Shown in pieces: positions 32,300 through 39,987 of a stretch of 64,000 nt of DNA. This DNA comes from an uncultured Alsobacter sp. Lineage in GTDB: Bacteria > Pseudomonadota > Alphaproteobacteria > Rhizobiales > Beijerinckiaceae. Each line of letters opens with the position of its first letter. The stretch's first letter is position 1. A program made the translations under genes and the position numbers. The stretch spans positions 1 through 64,000 of the forward strand of contig NZ_CAMFHB010000028.1 in the NCBI RefSeq assembly GCF_945952055.1, given 5' to 3'. The notes under the pieces were generated by a model. It worked only from the letters and a program-made list of their open reading frames with translations. It was not told the origin of the DNA and ran no database searches.

Positions 32300-33949
32300 T
32301 CACTTCTTGTCGAGCCAGGTGTTGTAGAAGCTCGGCCGCCCGACCGCCTCGAAGGCGAGGCCCTTGACGTAGGGCGCGGCGGCGAAGGCCTGCGGCTCCT
32401 CGAAGATCGGGATGGCGTAGGCCTGATCGACGACGTAGCGCTGGATGTCGCCGGCCACGGCGAGGCGCTTCTGGTCGTCAACCTCGGACGCCACGGCCTC
32501 CAGCAGCCCGTTCAGCCTGGCGTCGACGAAGCCCTGCACCTTGGAGCTCTGGCCGCCCTTCTGCCGCAGGACGTCACGATTTGCGGGGTGGTACTGGCTC
32601 TTGATGACGTCGGGATCGGCGCGGCCGACCATGGCCGGAGAGACGGGCGTCTTCAGTGGATCGAGGTCGTCCGCGACGCGGCTTCCGGCATCGCCGGCGA
32701 GCACGTTCAGCTTCACGCCCACCTTGGCCCATTGCTGCGCCACGAGCTGCAGGGTGGCCTTGTTCTGGGGCTGCGGCAGGGACTCGTAGGCGGTCAGCAC
32801 CAGCTCCTTCCCGTCCTTCTGGCGCAGGCCGTTGCCGGTGCGGGTCCATCCCGCTTCGTCGAGCAGTGCGTTGGCCCTGGCCAGATCGAAGCCGAGCTTG
32901 TCCGCGATGTTGACGTAGCCCGCCGCGGTGGAGGCGATGATGGAGGTGGCCTGCGGATAGTTGGGCGAGAACAGCGTCTGCACGATTTCCTTCGCGTTGG
33001 TTGCGTGCAGCAGCGCCTTGCGGACGCGCAGGTCGGCGACGAGCGGGTTGTCCGGACGGAAGACGACACTGTTGTTCACGCCCCGGGTGGATGGCGCGTA
33101 GATGACGTATTTCGCCGCCTCGACCTGCTTCTCGTCGTAGGCCTGGATCTGGCGGATCACGTCGGCCTGTCCGGCCAGCAGCGCCCCGATGCGCACGCTG
33201 TCCTCGGCCGTGATGAGGTACCGGATCTGATCCAGGTAGGGGCGGCCCTGGTTGGCGGAGGACTTCGGCGCCCAGGCGTAGTCCTTGCGCGCGGTGAGAA
33301 GCAGTTCCTTGCCGAGCACCTGCTTCGAGACGACGAAGGGGCCCGAGCCGACGATCTTCGTGGCGTCGCCCAGGTCCTCGAACTTGCGGTCGAGCGTGGC
33401 GGGCGACACGAGGCCGGAGCCGATCACCGACGTGCCCTGCAGGAAGCCCGGCGACGGCTTCGAAAAGACGAACTTCACCGTGTAGGGGTCGAGGACTTCG
33501 CTGCGCTCGTAGTTGTTGATCACCTCCGAGACCGGCAGCTTGAGCTCCTTGTTGCCCCGGCCGAACGCGTCGTAGTTCTTCGCCACCGCGGCGGCGTCGA
33601 GCGGCGTTCCGTCCGAGAACGTGACGCCCTTGCGGATCTTGAAGACGTACTCGGTCTTGTCCTCGTTGACGGCCCAGGCCTCGGCGATCCAGGGCTCGAT
33701 CGCGAGCGTCTGCGGGTTCTGGTAGGTCAGCTTGTCGGTGATCTGGTTCAGGATCCCGCCGTTCGGATAGAACCCGCCCGCGGGCGGGTACAGGTTCGTA
33801 TGGGCCTGCTGCTCGAGATAGACGAGCGTGCCCCCGGCCTTCGGCGTCGGGGACTGCGCCCAGCCGGGCGCGCTGGCGAGGCCGATGCCGACGACGAGAC
33901 CGGCGAGGACGATGCGGCGCGAGACACTGAGCGAAGACGTCACGGTCAT
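32300..33949 (-). CDS. ABC solute-binding protein, KPN_01854-like
   Basis: 549-aa periplasmic binding protein of the SBP_bac_5 class and first gene of the operon. The N-terminus SLSVSRRIVLAGLVVGIGLA has a twin-arginine-like motif and cleaves near GWAQ. TKIVGSGPFVVSKQVLGKEL and LRVRKALLHATNAKEIVQTL are family landmarks. It resembles, from memory, TIGR04028, the binding protein that travels with the luciferase-like and CMD genes. The start at 33949 is the first plausible ATG before the signal peptide. Ligand unknown; the enzyme content suggests a small sulfur- or nitrogen-containing molecule rather than a peptide. Confidence 0.9.
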   Translation of the reverse strand: MTVTSSLSVSRRIVLAGLVVGIGLASAPGWAQSPTPKAGGTLVYLEQQAHTNLYPPAGGFYPNGGILNQITDKLTYQNPQTLAIEPWIAEAWAVNEDKTEYVFKIRKGVTFSDGTPLDAAAVAKNYDAFGRGNKELKLPVSEVINNYERSEVLDPYTVKFVFSKPSPGFLQGTSVIGSGLVSPATLDRKFEDLGDATKIVGSGPFVVSKQVLGKELLLTARKDYAWAPKSSANQGRPYLDQIRYLITAEDSVRIGALLAGQADVIRQIQAYDEKQVEAAKYVIYAPSTRGVNNSVVFRPDNPLVADLRVRKALLHATNAKEIVQTLFSPNYPQATSIIASTAAGYVNIADKLGFDLARANALLDEAGWTRTGNGLRQKDGKELVLTAYESLPQPQNKATLQLVAQQWAKVGVKLNVLAGDAGSRVADDLDPLKTPVSPAMVGRADPDVIKSQYHPANRDVLRQKGGQSSKVQGFVDARLNGLLEAVASEVDDQKRLAVAGDIQRYVVDQAYAIPIFEEPQAFAAAPYVKGLAFEAVGRPSFYNTWLDKK

Positions 33950-34061
33950 TCCCCGGAGTTGATGCGGCGCGCGCCGGATGGCGGGCCGCGCTGTCTGTTT
34001 CGGACCCATCCGCGGCCGCTCGCCGCGCCGGTCCAATGAGGGAAATCGTGCTCTGGAATCG

Positions 34062-34097
34062 TTCGTTTCGTCAAACGAAATGTTCTTCTAAAAGAAC
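34062..34097. promoter_or_regulatory. Tandem dyads upstream of the ABC/monooxygenase operon
   Basis: TTCGTTT-CGTC-AAACGAA (34062-34079) and GTTCTT-CTAA-AAGAAC (34082-34097) lie next to each other, 113-148 bases upstream of the binding-protein start. Both have 4-base spacers. They are candidate sites for the regulator of the operon, which is not encoded in it. Confidence 0.55.
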
Positions 34098-34212
34098 TCT
34101 CGAGATGCGATGGTTTTTCTCCGCGGGGGCGCGCTTCAGGAAGACCATTCTTTGCTTGCGCCCCCCCTCACGACCGCGATCCGACGCCGCTGAACGTCGG
34201 GCCCGGCTGACG

Positions 34213-34280
34213 CTTAGCGCCTTGGCTAAGTTTTTCTTGCAGCCCCTCGCGCTTCGCTTATACTTAGCCACATGGCTAAG
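34213..34280 (+). promoter_or_regulatory. ArsR promoter with two matching operators and leaderless start
   Basis: Two copies of the dyad CTTAGC-N6-GCTAAG occur at 34213-34230 and 34263-34280, with centres exactly 50 bp apart. Between them lies a promoter-like pair TTGCAG (34237-34242) and TATACT (34259-34264), spacer 16. Transcription would begin at about 34271, at the ATG itself (34272), and no ribosome-binding site precedes it: a leaderless mRNA is predicted. The downstream operator spans the start codon. Autorepression by the ArsR protein is the obvious reading. Confidence 0.7.
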
Positions 34281-34613
34281 CATGATCCCGACCTCTCCGT
34301 GCTCTTCCACGCACTCGCCGACCCGACGCGCCGGGCGATCCTGAGCCGGCTGGCCGAGGCGCCGGCGGGCGTCACGGACCTCGCCGGACCGACGGGCCTG
34401 CGCCTGCCGACCGTGATGCGGCACCTCTCGGTGCTGGAGGAGGCGGGGCTCATCAGGACGTCCAAGGACGGCCGGGTACGCACCTGCGCCATGGTGCCGG
34501 AGGCACTGGAGCCGGCGCGGAGCTGGCTCGACGAACAGCGGGCTCTCTGGGAATCCCGGCTCGACCGGCTGGAGGCCTTCGTGATGACCGTGATGAAGGA
34601 GAAGACGCCATGA
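34272..34613 (+). CDS. ArsR-family transcriptional repressor
   Basis: 113-aa winged-helix protein: LFHALADPTRRAILSRLAEA is the classic ArsR start; the recognition helix is in LRLPTVMRHLSVLEEAGLIR. It lacks the CxC metal site in helix 3, so it belongs to the metal-independent group usually paired with SRPBCC (AHSA1) proteins, and one follows with an ATGA overlap. It is divergent from the ABC/monooxygenase operon and could also influence it. Confidence 0.93.
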   Translation: MAKHDPDLSVLFHALADPTRRAILSRLAEAPAGVTDLAGPTGLRLPTVMRHLSVLEEAGLIRTSKDGRVRTCAMVPEALEPARSWLDEQRALWESRLDRLEAFVMTVMKEKTP

Positions 34614-35497
34614 CGCACGACACCGGGAGCCGTTTTTCGACGCTCACCTTCGGCCGCGACGTCGCCGCGCCCCCCGCCGTGCTGTGGCAGGCCTGGACGG
34701 CCCCCGCGGCGCGGGCGGTGTGGGCGTCGCCCTCGCCTGCCGTCACCGTCGCGTTCGTCGAGGCCGACACGCGGGTCGGCGGACGCGAGGTGTCGCTGTG
34801 CAAGGTCGAAGGCCAGCCGGACATCCACTGCGCGTGCGGCTGGCTGGTGCTCGACCCCGGTCGGCGCAGCGTCAACTCAGAGGTCGTGTCGGTCGCGGGG
34901 GTGCCGCAGTCGGCCGCCCTCGTCACGGCCGACCTCACCGGGACTGACGGCGGGAGCCGCCTCGCCGTCACCGTGCAGCTCGCCTCGCTGGCGGCGGACA
35001 TGGAGGCCGGCTACCGCGAGGGCTTCGGCGCCGGGCTCGACAACCTCGCCGGCGTCGCCGAACGCACCATGATCCTCGAGCGCGTCATCGCCGCGCCGCG
35101 CGCTCTCGTGTGGGGCGCGTGGATGAATGCCGAGACGCTGCCGCGCTGGTGGGGACCGGAGGGGTTCTCGTGCCGGACGAAGCGGATCGACCTGCGCACG
35201 GACGGCGAGTGGGTGTTCGACATGATCGGGCCCGACGGGACCGTGTTCCCCAACCACCACCTCTACCACGAGGTCCGGCCGGACGAGCGGATCCGCTACT
35301 CCCTGCTGTGGGGCGAGAACGGCCCGAAGCACGCCGATGCCTGGGCCTCGTTCGAGGAGCACGAGGGCAAGACCCGGGTGATCCTGGGCATGGTGTTCAG
35401 CACGGCGGCGGAGTTCCAGACCGCCAAGGGCTTCGGCGCGATCGAGCTCGGCCAGCAGACGCTGGGCAAGCTGGAGACGATGGTGCTGGGGCGGTAG
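34610..35497 (+). CDS. Tandem SRPBCC (AHSA1-like) domain protein
   Basis: 295 aa made of two START/Bet v1-like domains. The first (about 8-135) begins TFGRDVAAPPAVLWQAW and is degenerate; the second (about 150-295) begins ERVIAAPRALVWGAWMNAET and has LPRWWGPEGFSC and the helix ETMVLGR end. These domains bind hydrophobic ligands; the coupling to an ArsR gene (ATGA) is a very common arrangement of unproven function. The double domain distinguishes it from the usual ~150-aa partner. Confidence 0.9.
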   Translation: MTHDTGSRFSTLTFGRDVAAPPAVLWQAWTAPAARAVWASPSPAVTVAFVEADTRVGGREVSLCKVEGQPDIHCACGWLVLDPGRRSVNSEVVSVAGVPQSAALVTADLTGTDGGSRLAVTVQLASLAADMEAGYREGFGAGLDNLAGVAERTMILERVIAAPRALVWGAWMNAETLPRWWGPEGFSCRTKRIDLRTDGEWVFDMIGPDGTVFPNHHLYHEVRPDERIRYSLLWGENGPKHADAWASFEEHEGKTRVILGMVFSTAAEFQTAKGFGAIELGQQTLGKLETMVLGR

Positions 35498-35535
35498 AGG
35501 CCCTCGCTGTCCTGCACTTCCACCTGCCTCCCATG

Positions 35536-35647
35536 CCCCTCATCCTGAGCCGGCCCGAAGGGCCGAGTCGAAGGACGCACACGTGGGCCGCTGTAACATG
35601 CTGCGTCCTTCGACTCGGCCGCTCCGCGGCCGGCTCAGGATGAGGGG
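35536..35647. repeat. Palindromic repeat family B, copy 2
   Basis: CCCCTCATCCTGAGCCGG and CCGGCTCAGGATGAGGGG are the outer arms; the inner arms are CCGAGTCGAAGGACGCA and TGCGTCCTTCGACTCGG. The same modules as at 16341 but with the nesting order exchanged. Lies 39 bases after the SRPBCC stop. Confidence 0.9.
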
Positions 35648-35904
35648 ATTGGGTGACTTTCGAAGCCAACTCGTCGCCCGATTTGGTGCCCAATCCGCTC
35701 CTCTTCCCAACACCTCACTCCCAATCTGCCCCTGCAACGGGCATTCCCGCCTCGTTTTGCCCCTCCCCTGAGCGTGTGCGCTTTTTTCGTACGCATCTGC
35801 CGAAAACAAACGCTTTTCGAGACAGGGCAGCGGTGGTTCACTCCGACTCCGGCAGCCCGCGGACGGCCGTTCCGGCGGGCAGAACAACGCAGGAGGGGTG
35901 CGTC
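35648..35904. promoter_or_regulatory. Leader region of the NitT/TauT-type operon
   Basis: No gene is visible. The region is pyrimidine-rich and less GC-rich than its surroundings, with GCGCTTTTTTCGTACGCATC and GAAAACAAACGCTTTTCG; the latter contains the dyad CGAAAA-CAAACG-CTTTTCG (35800-35819, imperfect). It should hold the operon promoter; GGAGGGG precedes the ATG at 35905. Confidence 0.4.
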
Positions 35905-36912
35905 ATGGACCGTCGGAATTTCCTGAAGACCACAGCTGGGGTCGCCGCGACGGCACCCTTCGTCAGCGTGTCCGCCTTCGGGCAGGGCAAGCCCACCGTC
36001 AATCTCCAGCTCGGCTGGCTGCTCTCGGGCAACCAGATCGGCGAGGTCTGCGCCAAGCAGATGGGCTACTACGACGCCGAGGGCATCGACCTGAAGTTCC
36101 AGGCGGGCGGCCCCAGCATCGACGGCGTCGCCGTGGTGGCGGCCGGCCGGTTCGAGGTGGGCCAGGTCTCGTCGAGCCCCTCGCTCATGCTCGCCGCCTC
36201 GCAGGACATCCCGGTCGTGTGCTTCGCCACCGGCGCGCAGGTGCACCCCTACACCTTCTTCTCGCTGAAGAAGAACCCGGTGCGCGAAGCCAAGGACATG
36301 GTGGGCAAGAAGGTCGGCATCCAGGCCACGGGCGTCATCCTGCTGCGCGCCCTGCTCGCCAAGAACAACATCCCCGAGAGCGCCGTCACGATCGTGACGA
36401 TCGGCGCCGACATGGCCCCGCTCATGACCGGCCAGGTCGACGTCGTCACCGGCTGGCTCACCAACACCACCGCGCTCGGCGTGCTGGGTCCCGATCGGGT
36501 GGACCTGCGGCTCTGGGACACCGGCGTGAAGCTCTACGCCCTGCCCTATTACGCCACCGCCGAGACCATCAAGACCAAGAAGGACGTGCTGGCCAAGTTC
36601 GTGAAGGCCACCGGCAAGGGCTGGGCCTTCGCCCACGCCAACCGCGACAAGGCGGTCGAGATGCTGGTGAAGGAGTTCCCCAACCTCGTCGCCAAGGACG
36701 AGCGCGAGGCCCTCGACGTCATGCTCCAGTACGCCTTCTCGCCCAAGACCGCGGCCGAGGGCTGGGGCACGATGGACCCGGCCGTGTGGCAGGACCAGAT
36801 CGACCTCTACGCCAAGCTCGGCCAGTTCTCGAAGCGCACGCCGAAGCTCGAGGAGGTCATGACCATGGACATCCTCAAGATGACGGCCGACGGCCGCCCG
36901 AAGATCGGCTGA
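35905..36912 (+). CDS. NitT/TauT-type ABC substrate-binding protein, Tat-exported
   Basis: 335 aa. The N-terminus MDRRNFLKTTAGVAATAPFV is a canonical twin-arginine (Tat) signal, so the protein folds, perhaps with a bound ligand, before export. NLQLGWLLSGNQIGEVCAKQ, MGYYDAEGIDLKFQAGGPSI and FATGAQVHPYTFFSLKKNPV mark the NMT1/SsuA family. Strong ribosome-binding site GGAGGGG. First gene of the operon with ATPase, permease, FAD oxidoreductase, CoA-transferase and crotonase; the ligand is likely an organic acid used by those enzymes. Confidence 0.92.
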   Translation: MDRRNFLKTTAGVAATAPFVSVSAFGQGKPTVNLQLGWLLSGNQIGEVCAKQMGYYDAEGIDLKFQAGGPSIDGVAVVAAGRFEVGQVSSSPSLMLAASQDIPVVCFATGAQVHPYTFFSLKKNPVREAKDMVGKKVGIQATGVILLRALLAKNNIPESAVTIVTIGADMAPLMTGQVDVVTGWLTNTTALGVLGPDRVDLRLWDTGVKLYALPYYATAETIKTKKDVLAKFVKATGKGWAFAHANRDKAVEMLVKEFPNLVAKDEREALDVMLQYAFSPKTAAEGWGTMDPAVWQDQIDLYAKLGQFSKRTPKLEEVMTMDILKMTADGRPKIG

Positions 36913-36915
36913 GCC

Positions 36916-37767
36916 ATGGCGCTCGCAACGGGCCACGCCGCTGCGGCGGCCACCGGAGCAGGGAGGGCGGTCGCGGGGGCAGTGGCTCCGGCCGCCGGTC
37001 CCGCAGCGGTCGATTGCCGCAACGTCACGGTCCGTTTCGTCACGGACCGGCGCACCGTCACGGCGCTGGAAAACGTCTCGTTCGCGGTGGGTCAGGGAGG
37101 CTTCCTCAGCCTCCTCGGCCCATCGGGATGCGGCAAGTCCACGCTGCTGCGCGTCGTCGCCGACCTCATCGCGCCGACCGGCGGATCGATGTCCGTCTTC
37201 GGCATGACGCCGGAGCAGGCCCGCGCCAAGCGCTCGCTGGGCTTCGTCTTCCAGGACGCGGCGCTGCTGCCCTGGCGCACGGCCCTGCAGAACGTCGAAC
37301 TTCCCCTCGAAGTCGGCGGCACCAAGGGCCTGCCCAAGGGCGCGCCGACCCCGAAGGAACTGCTCGCCCTCGTCGGCCTCGCCGGCTGGGAGAACAGCTT
37401 CCCGCATGAACTGTCCGGCGGCATGCGCCAGCGCGTGTCGATCGCCCGGGCGCTGCTCGGCGGGCCGCGGCTGCTGCTGATGGACGAGCCCTTCGGCGCG
37501 CTCGACGAGATCACGCGCGACCGGCTCAACGAGGAGCTGCGACGCATCTGGGCCGAGACGGGGACCACCATTCTCTTCGTCACCCACTCGGTCTACGAGG
37601 CCATGTTCCTGGGCGAGCAGGTGCTGGTGCTCGCCGCCAATCCGGGGCGCGTCGCCGACCTCGTGGACATCGACCTGCCGAAGGACCGCGACCTCAAGAT
37701 CCGCGAGACCGAGGCCTTCGTGCGCATCGCCTCGCGGCTGCGCGACTCGCTGGGGAGGGGATCATGA
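36916..37767 (+). CDS. NitT/TauT-type ABC ATPase
   Basis: 283-aa ATPase. Walker A LLGPSGCGKSTLLRVVADLI, Q-loop FVFQDAALLPWRTALQNVEL, signature HELSGGMRQRVSIARALLGG, Walker B LLLMDEPFGALDEITRDRLN. The first ~30 residues are Ala/Gly-rich and may be partly untranslated if an internal start is used. Three bases separate it from the binding-protein stop; it overlaps the permease start (ATGA). Confidence 0.94.
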   Translation: MALATGHAAAAATGAGRAVAGAVAPAAGPAAVDCRNVTVRFVTDRRTVTALENVSFAVGQGGFLSLLGPSGCGKSTLLRVVADLIAPTGGSMSVFGMTPEQARAKRSLGFVFQDAALLPWRTALQNVELPLEVGGTKGLPKGAPTPKELLALVGLAGWENSFPHELSGGMRQRVSIARALLGGPRLLLMDEPFGALDEITRDRLNEELRRIWAETGTTILFVTHSVYEAMFLGEQVLVLAANPGRVADLVDIDLPKDRDLKIRETEAFVRIASRLRDSLGRGS

Positions 37768-38597
37768 CCGCGACGACCGACGTCACGCTCCTGCCCGACG
37801 CCGCCACGGCGGAAGCCGAGTACCGGCTGCGCAAGCGCCGCGAGATGTGGCGCCGCCGGCTCCTGCCGGTCGCCGGCATCGGCTCGGCGCTGCTCTTGTG
37901 GGCCGCGCTCGTCTACCTGCTCAAGGTGCCGCCCTTCATCGCGCCCTCGCCGGTGCTCGTCATCACGACGCTCTACAACAAGTTCGGTCTGCTCATGACC
38001 AACCTGTTGCCGACGATGATCGAGGCGGTCTCGGGCTTCCTGCTGGGCAACGTCGCGGCGATCGTCATCGCCACCGTCTTCGTCCACAAGAAGACGATGG
38101 AAGAGGCGTTCTTCCCGCTGGTCGTGATCATCAACACGATCCCGGTCGTGGCAAAGGCGCCGATCCTCGTGCTGCTGCTCGGCAACGGCATGGAGCCGAA
38201 GATCGCCATCGCGGCGCTGATCTGCTTCTTCCCCACGCTGGTGAACATGGTGCGGGGCCTGGAGTCGGTGAACCCGCAGGCCATGGAGCTGATGCGGGTA
38301 CTCTCGGCCTCCAAGTCCGAGGTGTTCTTCAAGCTGCGGCTCTACAACTCCCTGCCGTACCTGTTCTCGGCGCTGAAGATCTCGGCCTCGACGTCCGTCA
38401 TCGGCGCCATCGTCGGCGAATGGATCGGCACCACGTCCGGCATCGGCGCTCTGATCATCCAGGCGACCTACGCCTTCGATTCCGCCCTGCTCTACGCCAC
38501 CGTCATCGTCGGCTCATGCTTCTCGATGGTCTTCTTCCTGACCATCACGCTCGCCGAACGCCTCGTGGTGCGCTGGCAGGCCCCCGTGGGGCACTGA
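37764..38597 (+). CDS. NitT/TauT-type ABC permease
   Basis: 277-aa membrane subunit (SsuC/TauC-like), six helices after a basic N-terminal segment RLRKRREMWRRRLLP. PPFIAPSPVLVITTL and the coupling loop AMELMRVLSASKSEVFFKLR are conserved landmarks, then SALKISASTSVIGAIVGEWI. Starts inside the ATPase stop (ATGA), so expression is coupled. Confidence 0.94.
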   Translation: MTATTDVTLLPDAATAEAEYRLRKRREMWRRRLLPVAGIGSALLLWAALVYLLKVPPFIAPSPVLVITTLYNKFGLLMTNLLPTMIEAVSGFLLGNVAAIVIATVFVHKKTMEEAFFPLVVIINTIPVVAKAPILVLLLGNGMEPKIAIAALICFFPTLVNMVRGLESVNPQAMELMRVLSASKSEVFFKLRLYNSLPYLFSALKISASTSVIGAIVGEWIGTTSGIGALIIQATYAFDSALLYATVIVGSCFSMVFFLTITLAERLVVRWQAPVGH

Positions 38598-38634
38598 GCG
38601 CCCGCATCAATCCGTTCCCCGCAAGGAGACGTCC

Positions 38635-39987
38635 ATGACCGCCATCGACCGGATCGAGGAGAGCGAAGGCACCGCCCGCATCGTCGCGCGCAGCGACGTG
38701 GTGGTGGTGGGCGGCGGGCCCGCCGGCTTCGCCGCCGCCATGGCTGCCCGCCGCGAGGGCGCCAGCGTCACCCTCGTCGAGCGCTATCCCTATCTCGGCG
38801 GCCTCGCGTCCGGCGGCATGGTGCTGGTGCTCGACGACATGCACAACGGCGACGAGGTGACCGTCACCGGCGTGTGCATGGAGATGATCGAGCGCATGGC
38901 CAAGGTCGGCGCGGCGGTGTTCCCGCCGCCCGAGGACCGCCGCCAGGGCTGGGACGTCTACAAGAAATGGGCCCGCTGGGGCGCCTTCGACTTCCGCGCG
39001 CAGACCAAGCCGCAGCCGATCGTGATGGCCGCGGCCTTCGATCCCGATGGCTGGAAGCGCGTGTCGAACGAGATGGTGGCCGAGGCCGGCGTCGACGTGC
39101 GCCTGCACTCCTGGTTCTCGAAGGCCATCGTGCGCGACGGCCGGATCCGCGGCGTCATCTGCGAGACCAAGGCGGGCCGCGAGGCGATCATGGGCGAGGT
39201 CGTCATCGACACGACCGGCGACCTCGACGTCGCGGCGGCGGCCGGCGCGAAGTTCAACGAGGGCAAGTATATCGTCACCACCGTCTTCAGGCTCGGCGGC
39301 GTCGATACCGAGGCGGCCGAGCGCTTCCGCGAGGAGGACCCGGAGACCTACGCCAAGGTCGACCGCCAGGCGAAGCGCGTGATGGGCGGCTCCTGGGACT
39401 TCTGGTGGCTGAAGACGCCCCTGCCCGGGATCGTCTGGTGCAACTGCCCGCACATGACCGGCTTCGACGCGCTGAAGGTCGAGGACCTGACGCGCGCCGA
39501 CTTCGAGGGTCGCAAGCGCCTCTACGCGCTGCTCGACTTCGTGCGCGCCAACATGCCGGGATTCGAAAAGGCCTTCGTCGTCGACGTGGCGCCGCAGCTC
39601 GGCGTGCGCACGACGCGGCTGCTCGAGGGCGAGTACGTGGTGACCAAGGACGACGTGAACGACCGCGTGTGGTTCCACGACACGGTGGCGCGCGGGCGCG
39701 ACTACTACACGCCCTACCGCTCCATGCTGCCCAAGGAGGTCGACCGGCTCATCGTCGCCGGCCGCCACTACTCGGCGACGGAGAGCGCGCAGAAGATGTC
39801 GCGAGAGATCCCGCCCTGCATGTCCATGGGCCAGTCGGCCGGCGTCGCCGCCGCGCTGGCGGCCTCGGGCGGCATCTCGCCGCGCCGTGTCGACGTGTCC
39901 GCCATCCGCGCCAAGGTCAGGGCGCAGGGCGGCGATCCGGGCGATCGCCCGTCCGCCAATGCCAAGCTCACGGAGAATGCCGCGTGA
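38635..39987 (+). CDS. FAD-dependent oxidoreductase (FAD_oxidored family)
   Basis: 450 aa. FAD-binding VVVVGGGPAGFAAAMAARRE lies near residues 22-41 and YPYLGGLASGGMVL follows, a signature of the pfam12831 group (relatives of fumarate reductase/HdrA-like flavoproteins). DVVIDTTGDLDVAAAAGAKF-like and IVAGRHYSATESAQKMSREI close the FAD site. AAGGAG gives a good ribosome-binding site. It overlaps the CoA-transferase start (GTGA). Substrate unknown; in context it probably oxidises the imported acid or an intermediate. Confidence 0.88.
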   Translation: MTAIDRIEESEGTARIVARSDVVVVGGGPAGFAAAMAARREGASVTLVERYPYLGGLASGGMVLVLDDMHNGDEVTVTGVCMEMIERMAKVGAAVFPPPEDRRQGWDVYKKWARWGAFDFRAQTKPQPIVMAAAFDPDGWKRVSNEMVAEAGVDVRLHSWFSKAIVRDGRIRGVICETKAGREAIMGEVVIDTTGDLDVAAAAGAKFNEGKYIVTTVFRLGGVDTEAAERFREEDPETYAKVDRQAKRVMGGSWDFWWLKTPLPGIVWCNCPHMTGFDALKVEDLTRADFEGRKRLYALLDFVRANMPGFEKAFVVDVAPQLGVRTTRLLEGEYVVTKDDVNDRVWFHDTVARGRDYYTPYRSMLPKEVDRLIVAGRHYSATESAQKMSREIPPCMSMGQSAGVAAALAASGGISPRRVDVSAIRAKVRAQGGDPGDRPSANAKLTENAA

